Positions 22,845 through 36,699 of a stretch of 64,000 bases of DNA are shown in pieces. Numbering within the stretch: the stretch's first letter is position 1; each line of letters starts with the position of its first letter. The position numbers and the translations under genes are program-made. The stretch is from Nymphalis io (lineage: Eukaryota > Arthropoda > Insecta > Lepidoptera > Nymphalidae). The stretch lies in NCBI RefSeq assembly GCF_905147045.1, contig NC_065898.1, positions 5,580,001 through 5,644,000 on the forward strand. Reading direction: 5' to 3'. The notes under the pieces are model-generated. The model was not told where the DNA came from. It saw only the letters and a program-made list of their open reading frames with translations, and ran no database searches.

Positions 22845-24855
22845 AACTAAATCATATTAAATGTTTTATTCTCAAGTTAAATATTCAAAAACAAGAAACT
22901 TGACAACATGACATAGCAAGAAATATAATATTAACTTCCTTAAACAATAATGACAATATTGATGATGATTTATAATGACTGCGTTGACCTCTAAACCAAC
23001 AAAACAATATGTCTGCCGGGAGATTTCCGAACGTTATCATTTCTGTATTTACTTACTATTGTCAAATAGAACGTACAAATGACCCGTTTCATTTATTTTA
23101 TATGACAAAGATAATTGTTAATATTTATAATAATTATAGGTATACGAAATAAAAGCCAACGGTCCTTTTCAAATATATATAATTGTAGCGTTGAAAATAT
23201 TTCATTATCTTAATTTGTGTATTAATAAAAACACGTTCTGTTTAAATTAATAAAATTATTAACATAATATTTAGCATCTGTTTAAAAACGTGAGACATAT
23301 AATCGTGTTTATTAATTATTAACGTTTAATTAATGAACGTCAATTTGATTCTCGACTCATCGATGCGTTTTTTTTAATCCAATCCATATATTTTATTAAT
23401 TTAAAAATTTTAAACTTATTTTTTTTATTACATGATAAATTTTAATTCGATAATCGACCGTTTTTAAAATATTTTTATAAGGACGTTAAAAGGGAAGTTA
23501 TATATTTTGTTTTATTTATTCATCCTAACAATTTTTAGTGCCGATTCTGAAATAAATTTTTAAAATAATTTGAACAAGACTAAGCATGTTGTTCACCTGT
23601 GCATCTCTTTCCCTCGTGTGAGGTGGAAAAGGATAACAGTATTTTAGTCACCTCAAATTGTTTTAGTTTATTGTGCACACCAGAATGAGCACATTTGACT
23701 TCGTAACTATAAACAAGACGCCAATCAAATAGTAACCATAGTGCTGTTTAAATTGCTATTGCATTATAATTGGAACGATTACGATTACATAATCGTGTAG
23801 TTTTTGCCCTATGGCTGGCTGACAAATTGATATATCACTCCTATATTGCAAAATGGTCCACCTACGTGATTTCGTAGTCTGACAGTCCTTTGTTACTTAA
23901 GTGTTTAAGTATTTACTATTATCGGATTAGCTAGGGTTGTATTAGATTATAAGTTATAACTACGAACATTTTTATAAGTCACTTACAAATCAACTGATAT
24001 ATCTACCCTCAACCAATCCTTCGTCCTGTGAAGCAGTATTAAATATTAGTGAGCCAGCGTAACACGGAGTTATCAACAACTATGTTTTTTTCGGCATATT
24101 TTTGTTTAGTCTTTGTTAAGGCTCTGAAAGAGAAAAGGGTGAGTATTGTGTCTCAATTCTCGAGCCATATAATGACAACTAAGATTGTAACGCAATGAGG
24201 ACATATGATATTTTTTTTCTAATCTTGCTATCATGTTGCCTAAATACAATCAAAAGTCATCTATTACCGTGTAATGAATATAACACATTCTAACTTTTAA
24301 CAACAAACAAAACCGTAATTATACAGATTTTATACTAAAATATAACACTATCTTTGAGCATAACATTTTTAATATACCAACGCAACGGTATTCGTTATCG
24401 CATAACTGTTCAATGACGAACTAAGTACATAGACAATAAATCAAAATTAAAAACATTTCAAGTATCACTCAAAATATTATTCCAAACATTATGATATTAT
24501 TCTATATCGATTTATCAATCTTTGATAATACAAATATGAAATCATTATTGGAATTCTAATGAATTCGCCTTAACAAAAACTCGTTTAACAATGGTTGTGC
24601 AAAAAATATCAATAAAAACCGTAGCGTCCTTAGGTACAATTTTAATCACACGATATAATCTTAGGAAGCACAAAAACGTCTTCTAATTTTGCTATACTAC
24701 CTCAGCCTGTGAACCCTCTCTGATACCGATGCCTTGTGAATTTTATAGATTTTGTTTTACATTGTAATTTGACCTTGTTAACTAATTTCGCTTAAATCCG
24801 TTATGATCATACATATCTCTTTAATAGTTTGCTTTATTTGTCCACGTTTGTGGTT

Positions 24856-25020
24856 CCTTTTTTTCGCTGGAAAAACGCGTTACGCATTTCCCCCACGGGA
24901 ACAGTGGGAGGGTATGTGGGTCTCGCTGGTGTCAAAGCGCCGAGTGCGCCCCGAACATCGGAATACCTTTCCGTCTTAACGAGGAGCGCCACGGGATCGC
25001 TTTCGCATGCTATCGTGACG
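24856..25020 (-). mobile_element. Family C retroposon copy 3, 5'-truncated, 12-bp TSD
   Basis: Minus-strand copy with a T-run at 24858-24864 (its A tail) and perfect 12-bp repeats ACGTTTGTGGTT at 24844-24855 and 25021-25032. It is truncated within the 5' hairpin and lacks an internal segment of about 20 bp (ACCGCTGG..GTGG) present in copies 1 and 2. Confidence 0.82.
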
Positions 25021-25060
25021 ACGTTTGTGGTTGGAAGCTCTACTCTTTAGGGTAGCTATG

Positions 25061-25254
25061 TGATCGGAAAGAGTTCAAGCGCGGGACCAACGGCTTTACG
25101 TGCTTTCTGAGTTACAGGAGTGAACACACTTTTAACTTTTGGATTCCGGGCTGCTACTGAGAATTTTTCACCAGAATATCTCAATATTTATTTTGATTCG
25201 ACTCGGGGTTTGACCTTGGGAGCATTATGGACTAGCCATTAGACCAACAAGGCA
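25061..25254 (-). repeat. Family D SINE, 3'-truncated
   Basis: Complement of TTGCCTTGTTGGTCTAATGG (A box) at the right end, then CGGGCTGCTACTGAGAATTT and GCGGGACCAACGGCTTTACG in the body. It lies directly downstream of the family C copy. Confidence 0.85.
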
Positions 25255-25284
25255 ATTTCTCTGTAAATGTGCTACGCAAAAGTC

Positions 25285-25375
25285 TCCAATTCTCAAAGGG
25301 AAAGATGCGAAGCTTATTCCACCACATTAGTCAACTGCATGTGGTTGGCTATTTACATCAATCATTTGGTTTGTA
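25285..25375 (-). repeat. Family B SINE fragment
   Basis: GCGAAGCTTATTCCACCACA followed by GTCAACTGCATGTGGTTGG resembles the complement of the GCATTGGAGCAGCGTGGTGG region. Confidence 0.5.
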
Positions 25376-25762
25376 GGAACTACTGATTGGGCCTCTCACA
25401 TACCGTGATTTTAATGAGTAAATTCCTATTGGCGTTTTAAATTCTAAGTCACCTTCGTTAAAATTCTAGCCTTCTTTTGCTCTTTCTTATAACGAGATAA
25501 ACATCAGTGTTACGGATCTTATGGACATATAAGACTCGACCATAAAATTGATCCGCAATTAATCAGTAGCTTTTTGTTGCTTTTGCATAATCCGGATATA
25601 TAATTAAATTAAGAGTTTTGTTTGTTTTTATTAAGCTATATTACCATATTTTACATGATTAAACAAAAGCTAAAAATGTTATTAACGTTTATAGAAAAAT
25701 GTAAAACTCACTTGTACGTCATACAGTGAATTATATTTTCGTCAGAATTTTAGTGTTTCTTG

Positions 25763-25955
25763 TCAATCAATCAATCAACAGCCAATCGTTGTCCACTGCT
25801 GAACATAGGCCTCTCCCAAGGTGCGCCAAAGCTCCCTGTCCTCCGCCTTCCGCATCCAGTTGGTGCCCGCCACCTTCTTAAGGTCGTCGGTCCACCTGGC
25901 TGGAGGGCGCCCTACGCTGCGCTTGCCGATTCGCGGTCTCTCGCGGTGTTTCTTG
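25763..25955 (-). mobile_element. 3' end of an RTE-type LINE, 5'-truncated
   Basis: On the minus strand the frame reads KRSVGRPPARWTDDLKKVAG, then WMRKAEDRELWRTLGEAYVQ and QWTTIGC before TGA at 25775. This is the C-terminal end typical of lepidopteran RTE elements (RPP.RW.DD...AG..W...A.DR..W..L.EAYVQQWT). The stop merges with a tail of TGAT repeats (25763-25778), the usual simple-repeat tail of RTE. Everything upstream, including the endonuclease and RT, is missing. A tRNA-derived SINE (family D) directly abuts it at about 25990. Confidence 0.88.
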
Positions 25956-25989
25956 TGTATAAAATTAATCATATTGATAACCTCCTGCC

Positions 25990-26282
25990 CAATTTCGGTT
26001 ACAATAGTCATTCTACTGGACTAACTAATTGCGCGGAACTAATTATAGTGCGCAAATACAGATGCACTTTCCCTTACTCTCATAATTCGACGGCAAATCT
26101 GATTCGACCACAAAAAGAACAGGCGCACGACCAATGGTTTTACGAGCGTTTCAAACCCGGCAGTATAAACTCTGCCAACGTCTAAACTGAGAATTTGACA
26201 GAGAGCCCCAATAACAATTTATTTGACGCGGGAATTGACCCCGGAACCATGGGACTTGTAATCTTATAAACAAGCAACTACA
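25990..26282 (-). repeat. Family D SINE, decayed, nearly full length
   Basis: CGCGGAACTAATTATAGTGC, CACGACCAATGGTTTTACGA and GACGCGGGAATTGACCCCGG follow the family D order from the 3' end to the tRNA-like head. It abuts the RTE LINE end. Confidence 0.8.
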
Positions 26283-29200
26283 CTGATTATTAAGATGCCA
26301 TGTTTAAAGAAAACATTAAGACAATTTATAATTCGCATATTTTGGTTATTTATAAGCCTGGTGAATTCAATCAATATCTCTATAGAATGCGAAGCAAACA
26401 TACCCATAGCGATGGAACACGATTATATTTTCGATAAAAGCGATGATGGTTCAACGATAGTGAATTCCATTTCAAGATGCGCAATCAAAATTGTATCTGA
26501 TGAATTTTACAACCGTTATAGAAACTGTTAACTCAGCGACTGTAAATAATGCTTTGTAATGTTAGCTAATTAATATAATAGCTACATTAATTAACATTGT
26601 ATCTTCAAATCGAATGCTTATCGATACTTCGACTATCAGACTCATTATATATTTTTCACTATTCATACTTATATATTTTTCCATCATGCTTTTGTGGGAA
26701 GCTGTTTAGTACCTACTATCTTTATATAGTATTTGTTTAATGGCTGTATTGTGAATTGTAAAGCTATGTAATTGAGTATATATGCGTATCTGATTTTCAT
26801 TGTACATTGTAATTTAGATTTTGCTTAACCTCACGCTTCTACCTCATATTTATCTGTTTTAATTATTTTTTCCTCTTCTGGATAAGCATGCCTTCTCTAG
26901 TTTTTTATAAGTAACTTCTGTTAAGCATGGTTATTTGTTAAATACAATAATACTACATTTATATGTTTTTATATCGAACCACAAATACAATTAATACACC
27001 AACTTATTGATTTTTCCTCATTCCATTGTCAATTATCTGGAACTTTAATGAGTAATTCGTATTATAACTCACTTTCCTCGTTTGCTTTGGCTTATTTGCT
27101 TGTTGCGCTATTAGTAGTTAAGCGACCATCCTGTAAATAAAACCCTTCAATCTTCTTTCTCTTTATTGTAGGAGTGCAGCAAAATTTGGTACGAGGATTT
27201 AACAAAGGAATTGGCATCGAGACTGCGATAGGTTCAACGAACTTTTGATTATTGTGAAAATTTGTGAACTTAACAGCCGCACACCGAATGAAGTCGAAAG
27301 TTGTGAAAATGAAATATTTGCCCACGGGCGGGCAAAAAGAAACTTATACGCTTCTCACCGCACGAAGAAGATACATGAAGAAGTTAATGTATGTACAGTA
27401 TTATAATGTTTTCTCTATACGTCATTCGGTTCTTATCTAGCTTGTGGTGACAGCTTGTATTGAACATGTAAAGTAATAATTGATCTAGCTCCTTCCATTA
27501 AGTTAAACTGTTAACGTTTTATTCCCTATTGCCTCGATGCCTATTGTGGAAGAGTTTGTGAAATTGCAGTAATGGCCGTTGTTGAACAAGTTGCTCGGCT
27601 CCCGTTAGACTGGCGAGATGTTTAATCATGATAGATGAACGCTAGCAATCTGTATCGAAAATACAGTTAACCGCGCAAATCCCTTCAACGTTACCGTATT
27701 TTATTCTTTATTATCACAGCCTCAATAGCTTGTATTCGCGACGTGTTGACCACAGTACGTTTCACTCTGGAACGTGCCTTACGTATCTCGTACACCAACT
27801 TCAGAACTGGTTCGTAGTTTGAAGGACGAAGATATATTTCTTTAGTAAATTACGTTAGTTAACTAGAAATTGCTCTTGGCTATTGCCGTCATTAGTATAG
27901 CTCTTATAATGATTATTTTGTACTATTAGCAAATGAGTCTCTGTAGGTGATTAAAGTAAAAACACTGTTTCTGCGGAGACTTCTTTGAATTTTGTTCTGT
28001 AGCTACTTGACGCATGCGCATTCCATTAAAATCTCGTTTCGTTCCTTTCGATTTCTTTTACAGTTGCAATAGAAAATTTAATCTAACGTTTACATTTTTA
28101 GGTTATGTATGTTATATATAAGTTATTATCACAATGTTCGCATTATCATCTATTTATAAATATTTGATTGTGAAACAATTTTGTATGGAAATGGAATGGA
28201 ATTTTTTTTTTATCGAATAATGCAAAATTATATGTTTTGTTCAAATTTTTAATAATGAATCGAATCGAATAATAGATGCTGAACTAAACAAATAAGCACA
28301 ATGTACATTGAAGCTATTATTTAATTTCCAATTGTAATAAGATTATTCTATAATCTCGTTACTCTATACTACAAGCTGAATTTCATAATTTACATAATTA
28401 CTATGTATTATTATCTAATATAGGGTTTACTTTACACCTACAATTATAAAAAAGTCGTATTCAAATCCATCAATATTCATATTGCCTGTGGCTCGTTTCG
28501 AAATGTCATCATATTCAACGGCTTGAGACACCTGCGTATATGTCATAATGATATCCGATTATATTATAAAATTTAACATAAATAATTGCAACCGTCTATA
28601 TAGTAGATAATGAAATAGCAAGCCAAATTATTATCGCCCTGGGGTTAAAATGCTGTGAATATAGCTATGTATAATTAAATTTGTTTATCGTTATGCGAAG
28701 ATATGAATATCGAAAATCAGAATCGGTTTATTTTATGAAGAAGAAGATATATCACTTTTATATTTAATGTTTATTATATTTTCTACAATATATATATATT
28801 TAGACGGGTTTGTTTATCCAGATAATAATTGTATTTCAGTATGAGCCTGAGGACCACTTATCAAATCATGAAATAAAATAATTTATATACAAATTGAAAA
28901 AAATATTATAATTATTAATGGATTTTAATGAATTTCATATATTTTATAATACAAATAATGAAATAAATATGCAAGTAAATAATTATTTGAACAAATGAAC
29001 ATTGAATGACATCATACGATGAATGATACGAAAAATGATAGCTTTAGTTTACCTATTACAGACATTTAGACATAGTTTTAATGTAAATTTTAATTATATA
29101 AAGAAGTTACCAATAACTTTTACAGTAATATAAACAGGCAGTTATCGGGACTGCCGATAGAAGTGAAAACTTAAACAGTTAAATATATTTTCCAATTTCC

Positions 29201-30080
29201 ACATCTATTGGCACTCCAAGTAATAATTCTATCCCTTTTTATTATATAGCTTTTTATACAGCAAAATACACAGTATGTCGTTAACACGGTGCAAAATATT
29301 AATACAGCTTAATTTTAATTAATAATAATTAAAATACACTTATATTATTTGTATATACTCAAATATTTAAATTATTTGTACTTTCAATGATTTCATATTA
29401 TATTAACATTACCTTGTCGGTGACGAGAGGCCACGACTTTATCCCTACGATAAACCAGCGCAACGCCTGAAGAAGTTTTCACTTCAAAAACCTCATATCA
29501 CAAGCTTTTAGACAATATAATCGATATAATAATAATAAATGTACTTTATTTAAGAAGGCCCTTATAAGCACTTTTGAATCATCATAATATCAGCATATCA
29601 AATTTAACGTAAAGCTTTATACTTTATGACTATAATTATTTCAATAGAGTAGCAATTAACACAACCACAAGCACTTGATTGATTTGTTATACCAAAAAAG
29701 GAAATGCGTATGAACTCCAACTCACGATGTGGTACTTCGTTGATAAATCGTAGTACCATTTCTCAAAAGTCACTAATGAAGCTGAGTTTTTATTCGTCTA
29801 GACAAATTATTCATAGAGTAATAAAAAAAAAACAAAAACTGAAATATTATTTACCTTTATTTAAATTTTATTTGAAATATATATTGAATAAAGAAATAAA
29901 TAAATCTAATTAATAATAATATATAATTAGTTTTTTTAAATTACTATCACGTTAATTTTACTAAACAATATTTTAATAACAACATAACTTAATATGAATA
30001 ATACAAATATTTTCAAGTCGAATTTCTACTTTATGCAATCTCTAAAACTAAATTTCATCATGACAACCATAAGGTGACTT
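26283..30080. other. AT-rich non-coding DNA
   Basis: No repeats of the families above. 27540-27870 has more balanced composition without a coding frame and could hold a conserved element. The 77-codon minus frame at 27092-27325 shows no domain. Confidence 0.5.
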
Positions 30081-30136
30081 ATGTTCGGGGCCGGTCACGA
30101 AATGTTTCTGTTAATAAATTTATTTGAGCCTCGGAG
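30081..30136 (+). CDS. Possible short first coding exon upstream of the GoLoco exon
   Basis: ATG at 30081 opens 18 codons plus two bases (MFGAGHEMFLLINLFEPR + AG) before a consensus-like donor CGGAG|GTAAAT at 30137. The two leftover bases match the phase required by the first base of the exon at 41962. The immediate sequence is more GC-rich than its flanks. The phase match alone has a one in three chance of being accidental, the start context is weak, and the peptide has no recognisable motif. Confidence 0.2.
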
Positions 30137-33100
30137 GTAAATGTGCATCCAGGATGCCTGGGACAAGTACTTTGCCCTTATTATAACAAATGGACCTTCT
30201 TATCTTCAACTTAGTCATCTAAATATCTATATAAATATATACATACTGTTTGTGAGATTTTATGTGTCTACCTCCTTTTTACATATAATATATATGTACA
30301 CCCGTCTTGAGTGTGCTTCAAGAAATCTCTTGTCGGAATAAGCACGATCTTTATATTTAATTATCTGTTAATTGTTTTATATATTCGTTATAATATAGTG
30401 CAAATTAATACGTATTTTGTTACGTGCACAAGTGATTCTTTGTGTAATTACATTTAAGATTGTATTATTTATTTGTCTTTTTTTCCTTTTAGGTGTGCTA
30501 CTGCTTTCAATAGGATATATCTTTAAAGAATAAACATGCTTTTTTACACTTAATTCTATTGAAGCATTTCGTTATATTAATATATATTTATTTAGTACAT
30601 TAAATTCTGCACGTTATAATTATACTTCAAATTTATTCTTAATTTTATCATCAAAAGAAAATTTGTTACCGTATTTACATTTTGGCTAATAAAACTTTTT
30701 TAATTACAAGGTATGAATTTAAAAATAAAACTTTTGATCATTTTTTACCGTAATTACATTTCGAATTTTAAAAAGGAGGTTTGCCATTTAAATTCGTAAT
30801 TTACGCCGTAAAATGTTTAATTACATGATAATATCAAATATAATAATTATATTACGTTAGTAACAATTAATAAAACACGTCAATAATAACAATAAAAAAA
30901 GTGATATGTTTTGGTAAAGATTTTTTTTAATGATTCCCAGTATCATCAGATTTGATTTATAAAAACATTCTAAGCAAGCTATATCTTAAGCTTAGTAAGG
31001 CTTTAGTCTGTTACCATAACTTCTAAGAACAGTAGCACTGGGTAGTGAAGCAGGCAATATAAATGAGTAATGTCTCAATAAACAGCGGGTTTACAAGACC
31101 GCTCAGCAGGAGTTATGCCGATACTACTAAGATCAAGCAAAGATTAAGATAACATGTACAGAAAGACTGAAAATAAAATTATAAAAGACAATCAATAACG
31201 TTTCACCTCAAGGAAAGTTCAGTTCTAATAAAGCGAAGTCCAAATTTAAAATCAGTTTATAACTTTTTTTATTTTTACCGTCGATTTTTTTTCTTTTACT
31301 AACTTACTGCAACCATTATTTCATTTGCAACTAGATACTCTTTCTATGAACAAATTTTTTTTTAATACCTAGAGACAATATAATTGGATAACTTGGCATG
31401 AATATATTTATTGGTTTGTTTTCACAATAAAATTTATTTAGAGTTTTATCCAAAAATTTTCAAACATATATAGATAACATAAATAAAACATTTCTAAATT
31501 AATATCTTTAACGGCAAACACAATCTAACTTTCCCAAAAACAAGCTTCCAAACACCAACATATACACAATTACTTTGTGAACTAAACAAACGGAAATGAT
31601 ATTTCCTACCATCTTATTCGACTGTCTATTTAGAACTTGTATCTAATTTTCTGATTACTCGCACACAAGCCTATGCGATCCATAAATAAGGCTAGTCGCT
31701 TACTGTATTCATAACACTATATAAGGACAAATAACTAAACACATCTTTACCCTTTTACGTTGTCATTTATTCGTTCTTTAAGATAACGTGTTGCCGTGTA
31801 AGGGGGAAACAAAAACGCGAACGCGGCACACAAACAACAGATTACGAATGCGTAATATATTGTATGTCACTATAAAGTGCTATATTAGTAGTAGATAGTC
31901 AGCCTTATTTAATTCAGTGTCTATTTCGTTAACTCGGGACCGAGTTCGTGAAATCCTGACGATATTAGTTAAGCAGTCACGTTCCAATTTGTTTAGATTT
32001 GAATCTGTATGTACCACATGCACGGTTTTATTCTTGAACTTTTATCCCCTTTTATGTAAGCGTATATGAACTTATTTAAAATAACCACCAGGGTAAAGGT
32101 CGAGCTATAATTATGTTTTATATTTTATATGAACCAACGACTGTGGAAGTTAATATTGTATAATAATGCAGACATTATATAGAGCTGAATGAAAACTGAA
32201 TGTATGACTGAAATGTATCGCAGCAAGTTTCTAGTTTCTGGAAAAAATATTTATTAAACTCACTTCATTGCGCGTGGATAATATCTAACAGAAGATATGA
32301 AAAATGTGCCAAGTTAAAGTTGATTTTGCAAAATGAGTGTGACTATTATTTCTTAAGGCAGAAACATATATAAAAAATACATCACATTATACGACGTATA
32401 TGATATGTCATACTGTGTTCATTCGTTGATGTAATTTTGGCAAATTCCCTTCGATCTATATTGGATTTCTTACCTTTAGAAGTTATTTTATGTTATAGGT
32501 ACATATTTGATGTATAAAAACTAAAATTATATTTTATAAATATGCAGTATATTACAATGGGATTGTTTCATAACTTTCAATGATGCGGTCCATCTATCGC
32601 GTTTCATAGACAATGTTTCGGTTACCATATATACATATGGGATACTCGTGGATGTTATATTTAAGTGCTCCCCTAAAATTCCCCTATCCCATTTGCTTAG
32701 GGATATCCCGGGAAGCGCTTTGTTGTTATACACGTATCCCAGACACTATTTAAAAAAGGCTTTTGTAACGTCAAGTGCGACTGTCATCTACGCTACAAAC
32801 AATGTTTTCAAGCGTGTAGTTCTTACGTCATTTTTCACCCTTTTTTAAAATAGATTTTATGATCATATACATACTAATATATTACCAGGGCTTGTGACGT
32901 AGGTGCGTCGGTTGATTGTTTTTTCGTTGACAAGAATAAAAAGGTACACCTCCTATAATATATGAAATATATTTTACTTTACAGTCTATAATTGGAAACT
33001 TTACTAGTTAATTAAAATGAATTGTTTTGATAAATATTGTCAACTTTTCTTTTCTTAACCATCTTCGAATCCAATTTAACTTTGATAACACTAATTTTTC

Positions 33101-33411
33101 TAATCTAATAAATAAATTGTTATAGTTAGTCAAATAATAAAAAAACGTCTAATTCTATGAGAAACTATTTGCTGCATCTTACGTCACAAAATAAAAAAAA
33201 TCAAGGGACAGGTGAACATTTAAAAAAAATCTCTTTCATTTGGGTTTATTAATGGTATTAGTAAATCTTCCATGAACACAAACAAAAACACGATCACAAC
33301 AAATACAAACAATTGAACATTCCTTTTATTGTAATAATTGTTTGTACCTTTGTTAATTTAATTATGCAATACCTTTATACATTGATTCTCAGATAGTCAA
33401 TCTAATAACAA
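30137..33411. other. AT-rich, presumed intronic DNA
   Basis: No repeat or exon recognised; 31780-31990 is somewhat GC-richer. Confidence 0.5.
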
Positions 33412-33513
33412 ATGGAGGCCGTGTCAAGTGTCGGTCATGCGCGTGCGAGTGTGACTGACATCGATCTCGTAACCGGATCGTACGAGATGCTGCGTCTGCG
33501 CACATGTTGTTAA
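33412..33513 (+). CDS. Small GC-rich open frame, possible upstream first exon
   Basis: A CpG-rich island (about 33410-33510, over half G+C) in very AT-rich DNA contains an ATG in good insect context (ACAAATGG) followed by 33 sense codons and TAA: MEAVSSVGHARASVTDIDLV and then TGSYEMLRLRTCC. A weak GT at 33480 (ATC|GTACGA region) would end a coding segment with two leftover bases, the phase needed to join the GoLoco exon, but the donor does not match consensus well. I recognise no domain. It may be a first exon, a 5' leader or an unrelated CpG island; low confidence as coding. Confidence 0.22.
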   Translation: MEAVSSVGHARASVTDIDLVTGSYEMLRLRTCC

Positions 33514-35540
33514 TGTTAATAGTTATTGTTGATAAATTATTTAATTCATGTCATTGAATATAATTCAAATTTCGTTGGTATTTATGCTGGAATGTTATTT
33601 ATTGATATTTATAGAAAAAAAAGGCTTAGAAATGTTAAAAATGTATATTAAACTTCATATGATTTACACGAGCCAACCTAAGCAAATGCTGTCATCCGCA
33701 TACAAGTAAATTTACACTAAAACGGATATTTCCTTTTGTGCCTTATTCCTAAAAAAATAGTTTGGGGTCATCACAGGGTCAAAGCATTAATATGAATCAT
33801 ATTCCAAACATTCTGATACATGATAATAAATAATTGAAACGGAGATAAACAACACTCGTTTCCATTCATGCAATGACACAAGTTTTTGCGTATTTCTAGT
33901 CCTTTATTGCCTTATCGCGTAAACCCTATTCCAATAGAACGAATAAAGATAAACAAACTTTAGATTTACATATTTCATGGGATTTGCTAATAAGCTCTGC
34001 TATCAATTCAATGTCAACGTTATTTTGTAGTCTTGTAGTGGGAATAGGCTACATTATATTTGTATACTAATTATGATGATAAATATAAAAAGTAAAAAGT
34101 CAGCTACTGACCGCCCGCCTTGCTAGGCATCAATTAAATTATAGTCATATTGTTATGAATAATAAAAGTATCCTGCGTCTTATCCCACAATATAATGTCG
34201 ATACCAAATTCATTTCTTAATACTGTATTATCTTGAAAATGTTATTATTTCTCACGCTTAAAAGACCATTCAAAGCATTCCTTGTAAAAATGTTTATATT
34301 ACAACAATATCGAAATCTTTACGACCTCAACACGTGTTTCCTTTGTAAGTAGTATCAGTTTAGTTTTGACAAACTTATAATTAAGATATTTCTAACGATA
34401 TTATTGTTAAAGCGAATTCTATCATAATAATATAAAACAATGAATTTTTGACGACAAGTTGTAGGTGATAGTGATATTTTAGTATTTTGTATTTTACGTA
34501 TGTATATTTGATTCCTCACGAATCGTGCTATCGAAATCGAAATTAAACTTTAACCCGATTTTTATAAAAAATAGACATATTTAATTTAATTTCGAAAAGT
34601 AGCGGATAGACTTATTTTTAGAGATTTTTACGTACTCCAATTTTCATTGATATCGAAATCGTAGAAAATTTTATTATCAGTATTGCATTTTTTATTCAGT
34701 TTTTCCCATAACAGACCGTGTGAGCTACGTTTTAAAATCCCCGTAATTCATGTCACACTGATTTATAGGAATTGTTGAAATTCCGTATCTACGTAACCGA
34801 TGCATGTGCAATATTTCATGTACTCGTATGCATGAGAAATATATAACATATGGAATAATTTTGCAATATCTTTTATTAAAAATATAACACCTCATTTTAT
34901 TGTTCCTACTGGTGACAGGAGGGGCTAGTTAATTTTTCACCCAGAGGATCGGAATTGCGACTCAAAGGGAAAATTCGCAGCATAGCATTCTTGCCACCAT
35001 TCCACGCGGTCATGATTTGTACTATCGCTAATTTTAATTTTTATTTGTATATATTAATGTACATAATTCTTATGTTATTAATCTTAACGAAAAAGCAGTG
35101 TAATTTTAATTACTCCAAGTTAATACTTCTATCGTAATTATAATCTACTCATACGGGCGGTGTGTTTTGTAAATATCAAGATCCTAAGATTAAAACAGTT
35201 TTTTACGTACATATTGTCAGTCATTATGATAACGGATTATATAGAAGTATCCTTCAACGTTTAATGTTTAATGAAGAATAAGAATATTGAAATTTATCCA
35301 GAACAGTTGAGAGAGATGTTTCAATAACCTTAACTTTGTGGAACATAAAAACACAACATGATTAAATATCTTTATTGTACTTTTTGAGATTGAAACGAAA
35401 CTGCTTAGTTGATCATTATGAATGTTCGCACTTACATATATTTTTCATAGAGAAGGTGTTTATGTTATTCACGTATGTGCAACACGTTAACTTCTATAGC
35501 GTTGAACCGATTGCCATGACAAAAGTTATATGCAAAGGCA
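33514..35540. other. AT-rich, presumed intronic DNA
   Basis: Nothing recognised. Confidence 0.55.
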
Positions 35541-35823
35541 CAGAGACGGCCCAGTGGTAAGACGCATAAATCTTAACCGAGGATTGCGTGTTCAAACCAA
35601 GGTAAGCACTACTGAATATTCTTGCGCTTAATTTGTATTTACATTTCATCTGGTGCTCGGCGATGAAGGAAAATATCGCGAGGTGTCTAATTTCAATGAT
35701 ATTCTGCCACATGTTTATCAAACAAACCCGCATTAAAGCAGTATGGTGGAATATGCTCTAAGGCTTCTCGTCAAACGGAGAGGATGCTTTAGCCCAGCAG
35801 TGGGACATTTTCAGCCCATTACG
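35541..35823 (+). repeat. Family B SINE, nearly full length, old
   Basis: A box AGAGACGGCCCAGTGGTAAG, B-box region GCGTGTTCAAACCAAGG, body AATTCTTGCG..CTTAATTTG, and TAGCCCAGCAGTGGGACATT near the end. Confidence 0.88.
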
Positions 35824-36086
35824 TAGCCAGGGCAGCGTCCCTCGGATTCTGCTGGTATTATAGTGACTCAAATAAAAAATAATTAATGTAATAAGCCTCA
35901 ACGGTGCAGCGATATACGGTCTATCGATTTATAAGCCTTAGGTCCTTGCTTACCCAGAGTAGAAATATTAGTGATCTAAAGAAACAGAGCATTATTTTTA
36001 GCCTGTTAAAATTTTACATTTAAATTTAATGTTGCAAATAGATTTATTTGAATTTCACTCTTTTGACAGATGGTATAAAGACTCCT

Positions 36087-36335
36087 CACTTGGCAGTTTG
36101 TGCAAATCCGTCTGTATAGGTACTGGTTGTACCGACACAGTTTTAAGGTGGTTTTAAAAGCCGATTTTAAGGTTGAGAACGCCAGTGTAACTACAGGCAC
36201 AAGGATCATAGTATCTTAGTTCCCAAGGTTGGTGGTGCGTTAATATTTCTTACAGCATCAGTGTCCATGACCACTAAACATCAGGTGGCCCACTTGCTAG
36301 TTGCCTAGGTATAATACCTATTAGAAATAAAAAAT
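36087..36335 (+). repeat. Family A retroposon, decayed
   Basis: GGCAGTTTGTGCAAATCCGT at the 5' end, CTTAGTTCCCAAGGTTGGTG in the centre, CATCAGGTGGCCCACTTGC and an A-rich end. Confidence 0.83.
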
Positions 36336-36699
36336 AACTGTTTATGGACTTTCACTTTATGAAGATTTGTTATAAAGACCCGCACTTTAAAGGAATGTCC
36401 CGTAGCTCCCCGGAGTTTTGTATTTTCTTAACTTCGTTGATTGTGAAGATAAGATGCTGGTCCTGCTAATTGGATAAGTTTGACAAAGAGATGGAAATTT
36501 CTCGTTTTGTGTTAAAAGCGCTTAATCATTTTACTATTTTGTTCTTGTCTTGTGAATTAACTTGGATGTTTTTTGCATATTTTCAGCAAATTAGTTACCA
36601 AGTGAATTACAGCGAAATGTTACTACGCGGTAATAGACACCTACCTATTATATATATAGTGAAAATGCTTAAAGCAAAAAAAAAAGTTAAGCAATAAGT

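Larger units (their letters stand above)
20449..24843. other. AT-rich non-coding DNA with sparse repeats
   Basis: Apart from the family E and B fragments listed at 21.2, 21.6 and 22.8 kb I see no feature. 21390-21490 is a small GC-richer block (AGCCCGCTACCGTGGGTTGA) of unknown nature. Confidence 0.5.

Noticed and set aside
25760..26185. 141-codon + strand ORF
   Set aside because: Runs antisense through the RTE LINE end and a family D SINE; not a gene.
27092..27325. 77-codon minus-strand ORF with a Cys-containing segment
   Set aside because: No domain, no homologue recognised and no flanking splice signals; chance frame likely.
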